A DNA stretch of 64,000 nucleotides from Ustilago trichophora (Eukaryota; Basidiomycota; Ustilaginomycetes; Ustilaginales; Ustilaginaceae). The position numbers and the translations under genes are program-made. The notes beneath the pieces were generated by a model that saw only the letters and a list, made by a program, of their open reading frames with translations, was not told where the DNA came from and did no database searches. Of the stretch, positions 34,065 to 44,435 are shown piece by piece; the stretch's first letter is position 1; every line of letters starts with the position of its first letter. The stretch covers positions 1,984,001-2,048,000 of the forward strand of contig OOIN01000003.1 in assembly GCA_900323505.1 (NCBI GenBank). The letters are read 5' to 3'.

Positions 34065-34471
34065 GCTTGGGAGCTGGTCTATGGAAGGACGATGGAATGT
34101 GCGGTGGAGTGGTGGAAGGGAGGAAAGAGAGACCAAATTGCACGTCTGCAAGGGAGTCAAAACTTGGGGTAAGAAATGTAAGAGGGCGACACAGGATCAG
34201 GGTCCATCTCGAAACATGAAAGACACCGGAAGAAAGCTTTCCGTGATTTGGCAGCACCAAGCTTTAGACACCTCTTGCATGGTCGTGGGGGGAAAAAGCC
34301 GTTCCGACAACGATCCCGAGGTCTAACATGTTGGGATTTTAAGAAAAGGACCCTGAAAGCCTCGTGGCTGCAGCGACAGGTCGGAATCATGCAATCTTGC
34401 ATGCGTTCCTTCGTTACAGCCATCGTACAGTAACACTTGGTGCGGTCTATTATTACGACGACGACGGCAAG
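34065..34471. other. Divergent promoter between MFS and ferroportin-like genes
   Basis: The 407 bases are shared by two transporter genes that read outward. I saw no WGATAA element of the kind used by GATA-type iron repressors and no clear TATA box. Confidence 0.5.
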
Positions 34472-36283
34472 ATGAGCACGACGGCTCAAACAGTGACTGA
34501 GGAAAGACGTCAAGATGGCAGTGTCACGGAGGGTGACTCGATCGCACTGCAGCCTCTTCCTCGTCTCGAGCGCACTCACAGCCGCACATCCGTCGCCAAA
34601 TCACAAAACGGCAACACACTAGGCAGCAATCCTAGCAACAACGCCGAAACACAGCAGCCAGAAGTGGCTGGTACCGAAGAAGCTACCGATGCAGCAGACG
34701 AGTCATTTGGCGCTACGCCCGCATCGGGACCAAGCGATCTCGATGGCAGAGGTACACTTCTCCTCGCCATTCAGCACGCCTCCTCGTCCTGGGGGTTTCG
34801 CTCTGCCGAATTTGCCTACCCGCTCATGATGGTCCAGCTCTTCACCAATACTCTGCTCCCCGCTTCGATCTATGGCTTTGTCACCACTGCAGGCGCCATT
34901 CTCTTCTCGAACAACGTCGGTCGCCTCATAGACACGTATGCGCATACCAAATTGCGCACCCTGCGGGCGATGATCCTCTCGCAGAAGCTGCTCGTTGGCG
35001 CTTCGTACGCTCTGTTTCTCGTCCTCTTCTCCTCAACTTTGCTTCGAACAGAAGCTGAAAACGGTGGAAAGGGCCCGCAGGATGCAAAGGCAAACATTCG
35101 ACCATGGGCGATCTTTGGCGCCATCACCTTGCTCGGCATCGGGGTCATGCTGTCCAATGTCGGCGTCAGCGTAGGCGTCGAGAGAGAGTGGGTGACGATC
35201 ATCAGTGATGGATCTTCGGCTCGGCTGACGAGACTGAATGCGATCATGCGCAGAATTGATCTGATCAGCAAGCTTGTCAGCCCCCTCTTTGTGTCAGCCT
35301 TGACATCGACGATGAGCTACACGCTGGCTGCGGTAGTGTTGTTGGCGGTGAATGCTGTCACGGGTGTTTTCGAGCTTGTCTTTGTTGGAATTGTGTATCG
35401 TCGCTTCCCATCTCTCGCTGCGGATGAGAGGGCGTCGATAGCGAGAAGACAAGGTGCCGCCGAAAATAGAACCTCCGACGAGCAGCTAGCTACTGCACAG
35501 AGCGGAAAGAGTCGCTTGAACAGGTTCTTCACAAAAGTGGCGAAGTCGTTAACAGACGATGTCAGGCAACAGTATCGTGATTGGAAGCTGTTTGTTCGTC
35601 TTCCAATCTTTTTGACCTCGCTGTGCATCTCTTTGCTCTACATGTCGGTGCTCTCTTTCGATCCAACGTTTATTGCGTATCTCAAATCAGAGACGCTGTA
35701 CAGCGATGCGTTTATCGCTGGAATGCGAGCTGTTGGCGTTGTCACTGGTCTTATCGGAACTTTTTTAATGCCGACGATGGAGAAGAAGATCGGCCTCGTT
35801 CGTACAGGCTCGTATTCTCTCTTTGCCGAGCTGATTCCTCTCATCCCTGCCGTAGTATCTCTGTGGATTACAGGATCGCCCAACGACCGTTTCGGTCTAT
35901 CGGACAAGCGACGACCTAGCTGGAACACTGGCCTGCTCTTCTCCGGTTTGGCACTGTCTCGAATCGGACTATGGGCATTCGATCTCACACAGCTGGCAAT
36001 GATCCAGACAGCACTGTCACCGGAACAGCTGGGACCAGACGCAAGCAGAAAAAACGCCCTGATGGCGCTCCAGTTTTCGCTGCAAAACGTGTTTGATCTG
36101 GGCCACTACGGTCTTACGCTCGGCTGGAATCGACCGGAGGAGTTCAAGTATGCCGCAACGGTATCGCTAGCTGCGGTAGGAGCGGCTACGCTGATCTATC
36201 TCGTCCTTTACGCTCGGCGGGTCAGAGGACACATTGTCCATCTCGAAGGCTTGCAGCGTATGCTTAGCCGGAAAGAGCGTTAA
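34472..36283 (+). CDS. Ferroportin-like (SLC40A1 family) membrane transporter
   Basis: Intronless, 603 aa from the ATG at 34472; the frame extends 36 codons upstream only through non-ATG starts. The first 95 residues are hydrophilic and Ser/Thr-rich. The membrane domain opens with the family pattern of SLC40A1 (a tryptophan in SSWGFRSAEFAYPLMMVQLF, then SIYGFVTTAGAILFSNNVGRLID), followed by about ten hydrophobic segments and a basic cytoplasmic loop near residues 310-370. Ferroportins export ferrous iron in animals and plants; fungal homologues are widespread but poorly studied, so iron or other divalent-metal transport is inferred. The localisation (plasma membrane or vacuole) cannot be seen. 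Divergent from the MFS gene. Confidence 0.85.
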   Translation: MSTTAQTVTEERRQDGSVTEGDSIALQPLPRLERTHSRTSVAKSQNGNTLGSNPSNNAETQQPEVAGTEEATDAADESFGATPASGPSDLDGRGTLLLAIQHASSSWGFRSAEFAYPLMMVQLFTNTLLPASIYGFVTTAGAILFSNNVGRLIDTYAHTKLRTLRAMILSQKLLVGASYALFLVLFSSTLLRTEAENGGKGPQDAKANIRPWAIFGAITLLGIGVMLSNVGVSVGVEREWVTIISDGSSARLTRLNAIMRRIDLISKLVSPLFVSALTSTMSYTLAAVVLLAVNAVTGVFELVFVGIVYRRFPSLAADERASIARRQGAAENRTSDEQLATAQSGKSRLNRFFTKVAKSLTDDVRQQYRDWKLFVRLPIFLTSLCISLLYMSVLSFDPTFIAYLKSETLYSDAFIAGMRAVGVVTGLIGTFLMPTMEKKIGLVRTGSYSLFAELIPLIPAVVSLWITGSPNDRFGLSDKRRPSWNTGLLFSGLALSRIGLWAFDLTQLAMIQTALSPEQLGPDASRKNALMALQFSLQNVFDLGHYGLTLGWNRPEEFKYAATVSLAAVGAATLIYLVLYARRVRGHIVHLEGLQRMLSRKER

Positions 36284-37430
36284 CCACAACCGGCAACTTT
36301 AGATGTAACAACGTTCAGCCCAAAGAGTGACGGTGTTAGATTCGGTGCGAACTGAGTGAGGTAAGCCGAGAGTCGAATGAGAGAGCGATGTGCAACGGGT
36401 CAAAATGTTGGGTTGGTAGCATGCGCGCTCGCTTGATGAATCTCGCTTTGAATATGCGCCCGGCTATCAAACGGTCTTTACGAAACCGGTTGGGTTTTCG
36501 TCCTTCTTGTGTACTGCGTTGGAAGCGGCTTCCACATGTCCTCCGCTTGCTTTTCCTCGCTTGAAAGTATGCTTTCCTTACCCCACTCTCCACACTATCT
36601 TCCTTTTCCAGTACAATAGAGTGATGGCCGGTGTGTCCAGCCCAGCAAGCATAGCAGCGTCTTTCGCTTATTCTCGCCACAGCTCACACTCAGGGTCCTG
36701 GATTGGCCGAATCTTCTTTTTCAACATGGTTATGCCATCTGCTGCTACTGCTGTTGCGTGTTGCTTGTTTTCCACTTGGCGAGAAATGATGACCGGTGGT
36801 GGGGGAGTGTGGGCTTTCATACCGTCTCTTGGTCTCTTGGGTTTGGGCTGCACCCCGCATTTACGTTCTCCTCACGGGGTTGGGGACTCCGAGATAGCCT
36901 TGCTCGGCGTATTTACTGGTATCCTCGTTGCGTAGCTCCCCGCTTTCAGACTCTTCTTTTTGTTTTTCGTCGGTCCCCAAACCCTGAAGCTCTTTGAGAG
37001 CTGCATGCGCGCGTGCAGTACACTACTCGACGTCAGATTGACAGAGGATCGTCGGTCGCTAAAATCAGCCTGTAATGCAGCGTATGCGCTCCGGCTTCTT
37101 GATGTGTGTGTTCGCTTGTTCTGAGTCGTCAGCACTGCTTAGGTGGTGATTGTTGAAAGCCTCGAGTGTTGCAACTACGCTGTATGGGTGCTGATCGTTC
37201 ATATAGGACCCCCTCCTGCTCGAGTCTAATCATTACCTCTCTCTCCCCTCATCGTCTGCTCCATCTTTCCCTCCGACCTTGATCAGCAGCTCGTGTTTTT
37301 TCGTCTCCTCCCCTTTCGTGCTTGGTCTCTCTCTACCTCTAGATACATAAAACGTTCAGCACACGACTTTTCTAGACAAACATCTCCTTCTTCACCTTTG
37401 CCTTTCACCGTCCAATAGATTGTAACAAGA
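36284..37430. other. 1.15 kb intergenic, acyl-CoA oxidase promoter
   Basis: Contains no recognisable gene. The 230 bases before the acyl-CoA oxidase ATG are strongly C/T-rich (CTCTCTCC, CCTTTGCC), typical of highly expressed fungal genes. Confidence 0.5.
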
Positions 37431-39662
37431 ATGTCCTCTCCCGACCCCAAAGCAACCACCTTCCAGCCGCTCAATGAACCCACCGGCGGCTGGCCCGCCG
37501 CCAAGGTGACCCTTCCCATCCCCATGGGTGAGGTCGCCGCCCGAACCTCTCAGGACATTGCCAAGGCCCGTGCTGCCGCCGACTTCTCCCCCGAGCGCAT
37601 CGAGGACACCCTTCGCGACGCCCGTATCGACAACGATTCTCGCAAGAAGGTCATGACCACCTTGTCCAAAGATCCCATCTTTGGCAACTGGAAGAAGCGC
37701 ATGGTTCACATGAACCGAGAGCAGCAGATGCGTCAGTCCCACTTTGCCTGCCGTCGTCTCCTCGAGCTCGCCGAAAAGCACGGCTGGACCACGCACGAGA
37801 TCATCGAGGCTGCTCTGACGCTCGATCTTCAGAGTCCCATCACCATCCACTGGGTCGCCTTCGTTCCCGTCATCTTTGGTCAGGGTAATGCAGAGCAGAT
37901 CGAGAGGTGGGGTAACAAGGCCATGAACCACGAGATCATGGGTTGCTATATGCAGACTGAGTTGGGTCATGGTACTAATGTCCAGCAGTTGGAAACCACC
38001 TGCACCTACGACGATGCTAGCGACAGCTTCATCCTGCACAGCCCTACTTTGACTTCGACCAAGTGGTGGGCCGGTGGTCTCGGTACCACTGCCACTCACG
38101 GTGTTGTCCAGGCCCAGCTGATCATCCACGGCAAGCGATACGGTCCCCACCTCTTCTTCACCCAGCTCCGTGACATGGACACCGGTAAGCTCCTCGACGG
38201 CATCGTCGCCGGTGATATCGGCCCCAAGACATACGGTGCCTTTGGAGGTCTCGACAACGGTTGGGCGCGATTCAACCAGTTCAAGATCCCCCGAGACCAC
38301 ATGCTTAGCAAGCACGCCAAGGTCAAGAAGGGTGGAGAGTACGTCAAGCCTCCTTCCGACAAGCTTTCTTACGGTGGTATGATTTTCATCCGATCGCAGA
38401 TGATCGACCGTACCGGATGGATGCTCTCGCGAGGTGTCACCATCGCCACCCGATATGCGCTGGTCCGAAGACAGTTCAGAGACCCTTCGAGCAAGGATAT
38501 CAACGATGTGGAGCGTTCGGTGCTTTCGTACCCTTCGACTGCTCGTCGAATCTTGCCCTTGCTCGCCAAAGCTTATGCCTACATTCTTGCCGGTAGGAGG
38601 ATGAGGACCTTGTACGAGGACATGGCTCAGCAACTCGAGGACGGAAACACCGAGCTGTTGGCTGATGTTCACGTTGCATCCTCCTCGCTCAAAGCCTACT
38701 GCACCAAGCAGGCTCTCGACGGTATTGAAGAGTGTCGTCAGGCTCTCGGTGGACACGGTTTCTCCGCCTACGCCGGTTTCACCTCGGTCTTCCCCGAACA
38801 GGCCCCCGCCGTCACCTACGAAGGAGACAACATCGTTCTTGCCTCCCAAGTCGGCCGTGCCATGCTCAAGATCAGTGGCGAGCTCGACACCAACCCTAAC
38901 ACCAAGGTTGCAGCCACCTCTGGATTCCTCAAGGCCATCAGCCAGAAGGGAGCCATCCCCTTCACCCAGCCCAAGTCTGCCAGCGACTGGTACAAGCCCG
39001 AGGTCTTCTCGGCTGCGCTTGGTCTGCGTGCCGCGCAGCTGGTTGTTGATCTGAGGGCCGAGATCAAGAGCGGTCGACCTTTCGGCGATCTCTCTTACGA
39101 GTGCATCGAGGTTGCCAAGTCCCACGCCGAGTTCGTTGTTGACCTGTGGTTCGGTGAAGGTATCAGGGACGACGCCGAGCGATTGGGTGAGAAGGAATGC
39201 CAGTGGTTGAACAAGCTCGTTACCCTTCACGCTCTCATTGCCCTTTCTCGCAACATTACCCCCTTGGTCCTCCCCGCCAGTGCAGGAAGGAACTTGGCAG
39301 GCTACGCTACCAACCAGGCCATTCTCACGCCCGAGTCCGTCATCCTGCTCGAGAAGGCCATTCGAGACCTCGTCACCGAGATCCTGCCCCAGGTTATTGG
39401 CCTGAGTGACGGTTTCGGCTGGCTCGACTGGGAGCTCGGCTCCTCGCTCGGAAGGAAGGACGGCCGTGTCTACGAGCAGTTGATGGCCGACGCAGAGGCA
39501 AACCCCCTCAACCACCCGGGTGCAGTCCCCAACCTCGAGACCATCGACAAGGTCGGTGTCTACAAGTACGGATCCGACAACATCGGTAAAGGCGTTCCTG
39601 ACTGGTACAACACCGAGATCGGTCCCATGCTCAAGGCTGCTGCCAAGCGCAGCTCCGAGTAA
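37431..39662 (+). CDS. Acyl-CoA oxidase (peroxisomal beta-oxidation)
   Basis: Intronless, 743 aa, the usual size. It catalyses the first, FAD-dependent oxidation of acyl-CoA to trans-2-enoyl-CoA with release of H2O2. The N-terminal acyl-CoA oxidase helical domain is followed by the flavin/substrate region TELGHGTNVQQLET (from residue 176), the middle domain, and the C-terminal ACOX domain. The catalytic glutamate is in TYEGDN (E464). The C-terminus is KRSSE, not a PTS1 tripeptide, and nothing useful follows the TAA, so import would depend on an internal signal as for yeast Pox1. Codon use is strongly biased to C-ending codons, which suggests high expression. Convergent with the FAD oxidoreductase gene, 182 bases away. 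Confidence 0.95.
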   Translation: MSSPDPKATTFQPLNEPTGGWPAAKVTLPIPMGEVAARTSQDIAKARAAADFSPERIEDTLRDARIDNDSRKKVMTTLSKDPIFGNWKKRMVHMNREQQMRQSHFACRRLLELAEKHGWTTHEIIEAALTLDLQSPITIHWVAFVPVIFGQGNAEQIERWGNKAMNHEIMGCYMQTELGHGTNVQQLETTCTYDDASDSFILHSPTLTSTKWWAGGLGTTATHGVVQAQLIIHGKRYGPHLFFTQLRDMDTGKLLDGIVAGDIGPKTYGAFGGLDNGWARFNQFKIPRDHMLSKHAKVKKGGEYVKPPSDKLSYGGMIFIRSQMIDRTGWMLSRGVTIATRYALVRRQFRDPSSKDINDVERSVLSYPSTARRILPLLAKAYAYILAGRRMRTLYEDMAQQLEDGNTELLADVHVASSSLKAYCTKQALDGIEECRQALGGHGFSAYAGFTSVFPEQAPAVTYEGDNIVLASQVGRAMLKISGELDTNPNTKVAATSGFLKAISQKGAIPFTQPKSASDWYKPEVFSAALGLRAAQLVVDLRAEIKSGRPFGDLSYECIEVAKSHAEFVVDLWFGEGIRDDAERLGEKECQWLNKLVTLHALIALSRNITPLVLPASAGRNLAGYATNQAILTPESVILLEKAIRDLVTEILPQVIGLSDGFGWLDWELGSSLGRKDGRVYEQLMADAEANPLNHPGAVPNLETIDKVGVYKYGSDNIGKGVPDWYNTEIGPMLKAAAKRSSE

Positions 39663-39844
39663 AAGATCAAAATCCAATAGATGCTGGTCCGGTCTTGCCT
39701 CTTTGTATATCTCTCTCTCTTCCTTTCGCATGCTAATAAGTCCAAGTTATGATTTCAGAACTTCGCAGTCTGTAACGAAGGAGCGCGTGAACATTGTTGC
39801 ATTTGAAGGAAAAAAGGGCATGCTAAAATGATGCGGATATCATT

Positions 39845-41071
39845 TCAAGCCTGGAACCATTTATGAAACATGTCGACAAACAGCGTCTTACCCTTGGCTA
39901 GACTCGTCAACCATCCACCGACACTGAAGAACATCAAGTAGCTCGCTCCTCCGCTCTTTCCCAGAGGAACCACAATCATGTTGCCCGGTGGTCCACCTGC
40001 TTTTTTCAATTTGGACGAAGTTGTATTTCCAGCTGCGTTGATGGCCGTCACGATGTTGTGCGCGAGGGCGGGACCGTGCTGTTGGGCAATGTACGAAGTT
40101 TTGGGGCCCGGAGTTGAGGCTGCGTCTCCGAGAGCGTAGTAATTTGCCCATCTGGGGGAGGAGGAGGCGATGGAGAATGTAGGCGTGACAGTGATGAGCG
40201 AGGTGTCAGGGTCGATGATGCTAGAATCGATCGCTCTGATCCAACCGGTGGAAGGTTTACCTCCGCTACTGAGCATAAGGTAATCTGCGGAGATCTTCTG
40301 TCCCTTTTCGGTGGTGAATGTTTTGCTCTCTCCCAGAGGTCCTGTTGAAAGATCGTCTGCCGAGAGGCTGTCATTGAGAATCACTCGAACGCCTAGATTT
40401 TGGAGTTGGGAGAGGAGTTTGCTAGATAGCCCAGCAAAGGAGTCTTTCCCATTGGTGACTAGGCCAGGTCCGCGTGTGAGAAGGGTAACGACTTTGTTCG
40501 GATGCTCGTCGAGCACCTCACCCACAAACTCTACTCCGGTTGGTCCACCTCCGATCACCAAGATCTCCTGTGCTGCAGCGATCTCCTTTTGCATCTGTTG
40601 GAATTCTCTCAGGACGTCGTCTTTGGTTGATGACGAGGGAGAGATGCGTGAAGGGAAGCCGTAATCTGCCCCTACGGCAAGCACAACTTTATCCGCCTGC
40701 ACTTTGGTCTTCACCCCCTCACCCTCTCCTTCCCCTTTGAGCGTTTCGCTGCCAGGAAGAGAGGCGGTAACGTCGCGATTGACGACAGCACCATCGGTCA
40801 AGAGATCGACGACTCGTGTGCCGGCCAGAACGACATGCCGAGTGTTGGCGCCAAAGACGGTGTCGTTGGTCAAGTCATGGATGATTTTGTCTTCGAATCC
40901 GGGCTGAACTGCTGCTCTGAGCGCTCCGATCGACCAGTAGGCCACTGGGTTGGCTTCGATCAGCACCACTCGGTGCGTATCGGGAAGCGACTTGGCGAGC
41001 GATTGGGCAGTGAAGAGACCTGCTGAGGCCGCGCCTACCACAACGACGTTTTTGAGCTGTTCCAAGGTCAT
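39845..41071 (-). CDS. FAD-dependent NAD(P)H oxidoreductase, AIF/FSP1-like
   Basis: Intronless, 408 aa from the ATG at 41071; upstream in-frame codons lack a good start. This pyridine-nucleotide-disulfide oxidoreductase class includes AIFM2/FSP1 (NAD(P)H-ubiquinone reductase) and fungal AMID proteins. The FAD Rossmann motif is near the N-terminus (VVVVGAASAG, Ala at the second Gly position), the NAD(P)H motif is VIGGGPTGVEFVGE in the middle, and the second FAD motif ends in ALGDAAS before the C-terminal region. No mitochondrial targeting signal or transmembrane segment is clear. Likely role: reducing quinones at membranes, protecting from oxidative damage; inferred from family only. Confidence 0.88.
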   Translation of the reverse strand: MTLEQLKNVVVVGAASAGLFTAQSLAKSLPDTHRVVLIEANPVAYWSIGALRAAVQPGFEDKIIHDLTNDTVFGANTRHVVLAGTRVVDLLTDGAVVNRDVTASLPGSETLKGEGEGEGVKTKVQADKVVLAVGADYGFPSRISPSSSTKDDVLREFQQMQKEIAAAQEILVIGGGPTGVEFVGEVLDEHPNKVVTLLTRGPGLVTNGKDSFAGLSSKLLSQLQNLGVRVILNDSLSADDLSTGPLGESKTFTTEKGQKISADYLMLSSGGKPSTGWIRAIDSSIIDPDTSLITVTPTFSIASSSPRWANYYALGDAASTPGPKTSYIAQQHGPALAHNIVTAINAAGNTTSSKLKKAGGPPGNMIVVPLGKSGGASYLMFFSVGGWLTSLAKGKTLFVDMFHKWFQA

Positions 41072-41549
41072 CGTGTTGTCGTCTGCGATGAGGATGTAAA
41101 GGCGCAATGCAAGGCTGAAGGGAGAAGATTTATGTAAGAAAACAAGTTGACAGCTACGCGGGCCATCGAAACAAACAGTATCAACATGATGCAGGCAAAT
41201 CAGGGTCCGCGTGAAAATCGTGCAACCAACACCCCACCGAAACGCAGACCACCGGTCCAAAGCTAAAATCCGATCCCGCGGAAGTGTCAGCCTCCCTTTC
41301 AACACGAAACCGGGCCGCGACAGGTCTTTCATAGTCCGTCGATGCATCCTCCTCGTCGAGCCATTTCTCAGCAATCTGAAAAGAGCAAAAGAGCCGTTTG
41401 GAAAGCAAGAAGTCGATGGAACAAAGCAATTAAGGTTCTTCATTAAGGGGTGACGATAGGTGTGCGAGATGCAATGATTGGTTGACATCTACAAATACAA
41501 ATGATGCGGATCCAAGAAACTGAAGGTATTGTTCTGATAGGTATGAGAT
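41072..41549. other. Intergenic between two minus-strand genes
   Basis: Promoter of the FAD oxidoreductase and 3' flank of the arrestin gene. No separate feature recognised. Confidence 0.45.
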
Positions 41550-44435
41550 CTAATGAGCCATTCCGACCGGTGGCGAACCAGCCCCATTCGCCTGCGTCTG
41601 CGTCTGTGAAGGCGACCGACTCATACTGCTACTGGCCACAGTAGTTTCACCCGTCCTAGCATTTGCCTGATATGCCGGAGGAGGAGCCGACGATCCACCA
41701 CCGGCACCATTACCTGGCGTTGCACTGTTCCCGTCCCTCCCAATGTGATCGGCGCTCAACGCCAACCAGCGTCTCGAGAGCTGCGTCGGATTGCGTGACA
41801 TGGGTGGGGAGGTGCTGATTGGGCTTCCGTTGGGTCCCGTTGGCGATCTCAGTGGAGTGGCCAGCACGTTGCTGGAGAGGAGGTTGGACGTTTGCCCGAC
41901 GAGGCCGGTGCGACTGGTCAAAACGGGCGAGGGTAAAGAGGGTCGTAGAGGGGCGGTGTCGATGTCTCCACTGCCATCAGGGTCTGCATCGGTAGGCTCG
42001 GCGGGGAGGCTCCAGTAGTTGGGAAGGGCCGTCCATTCGGTGGCTGTGTGGGAGGAGGTGAGGGTGATAGGTGCTTCGATAATGATGTCGTACAGCTGAG
42101 GTTTGCCGCTCGAAGAGGCAGAGGAGGAGGAAGTGCCAACGTTGTCGTTCCACACTTCCCAGTCGCTCCTTCCAACTCTGATGGAGAGCCGGACGAGGTG
42201 GTGTACGGCAATATTGCTCTTTGAGTGATTTGTACTCAGGTTGATCCTCGTTGTGCCGCTTGCTGGGATGGTCAGCTCGGTAGCCAACTCCCAGGGGCCG
42301 GTAGGGTCCAAAATGGAGGGCAGCGCATCCGAGTCTTCCTCATCTCCCGCTGCCGCTCTCGCCATCGGTGCGAGAGGGCTGTCGTCCAACGCATCCGCCG
42401 AGTCTGACAAGATTGGCAGAATCGGCTCGGCCGCATTGGCATGTGCAACTTTCATCAGCGTCCACTTCCTCGGCACTTCGTGCCTGGCAACTCTCCTACC
42501 TTTGGCAAAGTAATCCGTCTTCTCCTCCAACGTTGCTATGATCCTAAAGATCTTGACCTTGCCCAAGGGTACAAACTTTAACCAGAGTGGAATCTTCTGT
42601 CCGATCGGAAAGCTCTTGCCACTAAACACGACCATATACGACAAGAGATCTTCCCAGCATCGCTCGACCACGATCGAATCGGTCTCTTCGAGAGCGTCCT
42701 CGTCGGAGGCGTGGATCAGGTTGACTTCTCTCTCCGCGACCAAGTTTGGAGTCAATGCACCAGCACGAACGACATTGGCGCGGAGTACGTAACGGTTGAA
42801 TCCAAAGTCAGCGTGCAGCGTGGGTGGCAGGTTGGAGGGGAGAGAAATGCAGATGGGATAGGTGTAAGTGCCCTTTTTAAACTCTTTCGAGTCGGATTGC
42901 GTCGCATCTTCTGGGTGAACGCGGTTGTGATCGGCAGTGGGTTCTTTGAGAAGGCCGTTGATGAGGGTTTTTAGACCGGGCTTTTTGGTGGTGCTGGATT
43001 TGGTGCTCGCTTTGGACTTGCTGCCGCTGTTCTTGTCCTTGTCTGGAATCTCGATGGAGCTGCGGCGGCTGGATGGGGCGGATTTGATGCCATTGGACTT
43101 GGGGGAAGCGCCATTGGTGGTGCTGTTGGATGCATTGTCGATGCGAGACTGAGGGTCGAAGCGGACAGTCTGCTCCTTGGGACGAGACGTAGCGGCTGGT
43201 TGGGTGTGTAGGATGCTCTTGCCTGGGACGGCAGAGTTGCTGGAGCCGACAAGACCCTGAGGCTTGGGCTGCGACTGGCCAGCAAGGCTAGGAGTAGCGG
43301 AAGTTGAAGCGGACGCATCGCTCGAATTGGCAGCAGTACGATCCATTGGAGTGGCGACCGCACTCGGCCCGGCACTCGAAGGCGCGCTGTTGCCAGGCGA
43401 GCCAGCTTGGCCAGCCGACACAGCAATCTCTTCCGATGGCGAGTCAGGCGTGACCTCTGTAGGCCAAGCATCATAACCCTGCAGGGGAGCCGAACGAGGC
43501 GCGTACAGCGGAGGCCTCTCGTATCCTTGGGATTCAAGATACTCGTGCCATCTGGACAAGTCCTGATGTGGTGTAGCGGGAGGGCCGCGTTCGTCAAAGA
43601 ACGAGGCGGAGGGAGTATTGGCGAGCGAGGTGGATCCGGCCGAGGATGGCCCGGTTCGGGACCAAGAGTTGTGGAACTGGGCTGAAGGCGACTGTGCAGG
43701 AGTGGTAGCGTTGGATTCTGGGCTGGTGGCGTACTGGGTCCAAGAGGTGGTGCCTGAGCCAGTGCGGTGGAGGGGAGGACGGCTGCGCGACGAGGAAGAG
43801 TCTTTGGACTTGTGCAGACCCATGTCGGGACGCAGTGTGGGTGGGATCATGGCTGTGCCAGCCTTTGCAGCTGCAGCGCCGATCTGACGAGCCAAGTTGC
43901 TACCACCGCTGGCGCTACCGTTGCCGTTTGAGCTCTTTGGTCGGTCGTCGTCCTTCCTATTCGAGGCGCTAGCTTGTCGTGGGCTAGAGGTTGATCTAGC
44001 CGATGACTTGGCAGCAGCCCTGGCGGTGGCAGTAGCTGCGGCATATTCCCAATCGACGTCCTCTTGCAGCCCGATACCAGGTCCGACCGAGTTGCTTCTA
44101 CGCCGTGTGCCAGCAAGCGTAGCTTTGTCATGCTTGGCATTGTAGAGACTGATGGTCTGGTGAAAGATGGTCATCTCCTCGACCATTTCTACGCGGTTGG
44201 GACCGATTCCTTCTGGCCAGTCGGTCTTGGCGGTACCTTTGAGGGAGACGGTGATTTCCTTGATCTTGGACGGTTTGGGAAGGTAGACGGTGACGAGGCC
44301 TCGAAGCTGAGAGGGTGGAGCGTCGATATTGACGGGACGACGACGACCGCGTGCATCTTCGCCGGAGGAAGATTGGCCACGAAGGAAGACGACCGGCTCG
44401 AGTTGGGTGAGAGTGACGCTTGCTGGAGGCGACAT
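41550..44435 (-). CDS. Alpha-arrestin (ART/Rod1-like ubiquitin-ligase adaptor)
   Basis: Intronless, 961 aa. Alpha-arrestins link Rsp5/Nedd4 ubiquitin ligases to plasma-membrane transporters for endocytosis. The N-terminal arrestin fold is visible (RGLVTVYLPKPSKIKEITVSLKG; MTIFHQTISLYN), interrupted by a long Ser/Ala/Pro-rich insert (about residues 110-510), then the C-terminal arrestin fold (GTYTYPICISLPSNLPPT; VKIFRIIATLEEKTDYF). A PPPAY sequence at residues 918-922 gives a PY motif for the WW domains of Rsp5. The large insert and tail are probably disordered and phosphorylated. Cargo is unknown; the transporters nearby are not evidence of a link. Length is within the range of fungal ARTs. 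Confidence 0.92.
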   Translation of the reverse strand: MSPPASVTLTQLEPVVFLRGQSSSGEDARGRRRPVNIDAPPSQLRGLVTVYLPKPSKIKEITVSLKGTAKTDWPEGIGPNRVEMVEEMTIFHQTISLYNAKHDKATLAGTRRRSNSVGPGIGLQEDVDWEYAAATATARAAAKSSARSTSSPRQASASNRKDDDRPKSSNGNGSASGGSNLARQIGAAAAKAGTAMIPPTLRPDMGLHKSKDSSSSRSRPPLHRTGSGTTSWTQYATSPESNATTPAQSPSAQFHNSWSRTGPSSAGSTSLANTPSASFFDERGPPATPHQDLSRWHEYLESQGYERPPLYAPRSAPLQGYDAWPTEVTPDSPSEEIAVSAGQAGSPGNSAPSSAGPSAVATPMDRTAANSSDASASTSATPSLAGQSQPKPQGLVGSSNSAVPGKSILHTQPAATSRPKEQTVRFDPQSRIDNASNSTTNGASPKSNGIKSAPSSRRSSIEIPDKDKNSGSKSKASTKSSTTKKPGLKTLINGLLKEPTADHNRVHPEDATQSDSKEFKKGTYTYPICISLPSNLPPTLHADFGFNRYVLRANVVRAGALTPNLVAEREVNLIHASDEDALEETDSIVVERCWEDLLSYMVVFSGKSFPIGQKIPLWLKFVPLGKVKIFRIIATLEEKTDYFAKGRRVARHEVPRKWTLMKVAHANAAEPILPILSDSADALDDSPLAPMARAAAGDEEDSDALPSILDPTGPWELATELTIPASGTTRINLSTNHSKSNIAVHHLVRLSIRVGRSDWEVWNDNVGTSSSSASSSGKPQLYDIIIEAPITLTSSHTATEWTALPNYWSLPAEPTDADPDGSGDIDTAPLRPSLPSPVLTSRTGLVGQTSNLLSSNVLATPLRSPTGPNGSPISTSPPMSRNPTQLSRRWLALSADHIGRDGNSATPGNGAGGGSSAPPPAYQANARTGETTVASSSMSRSPSQTQTQANGAGSPPVGMAH

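Noticed and set aside
37392..39731. 779-codon minus-strand frame
   Set aside because: It mirrors the acyl-CoA oxidase gene. Strong third-position C bias in the real gene opens the antisense frame; the peptide has no domain.
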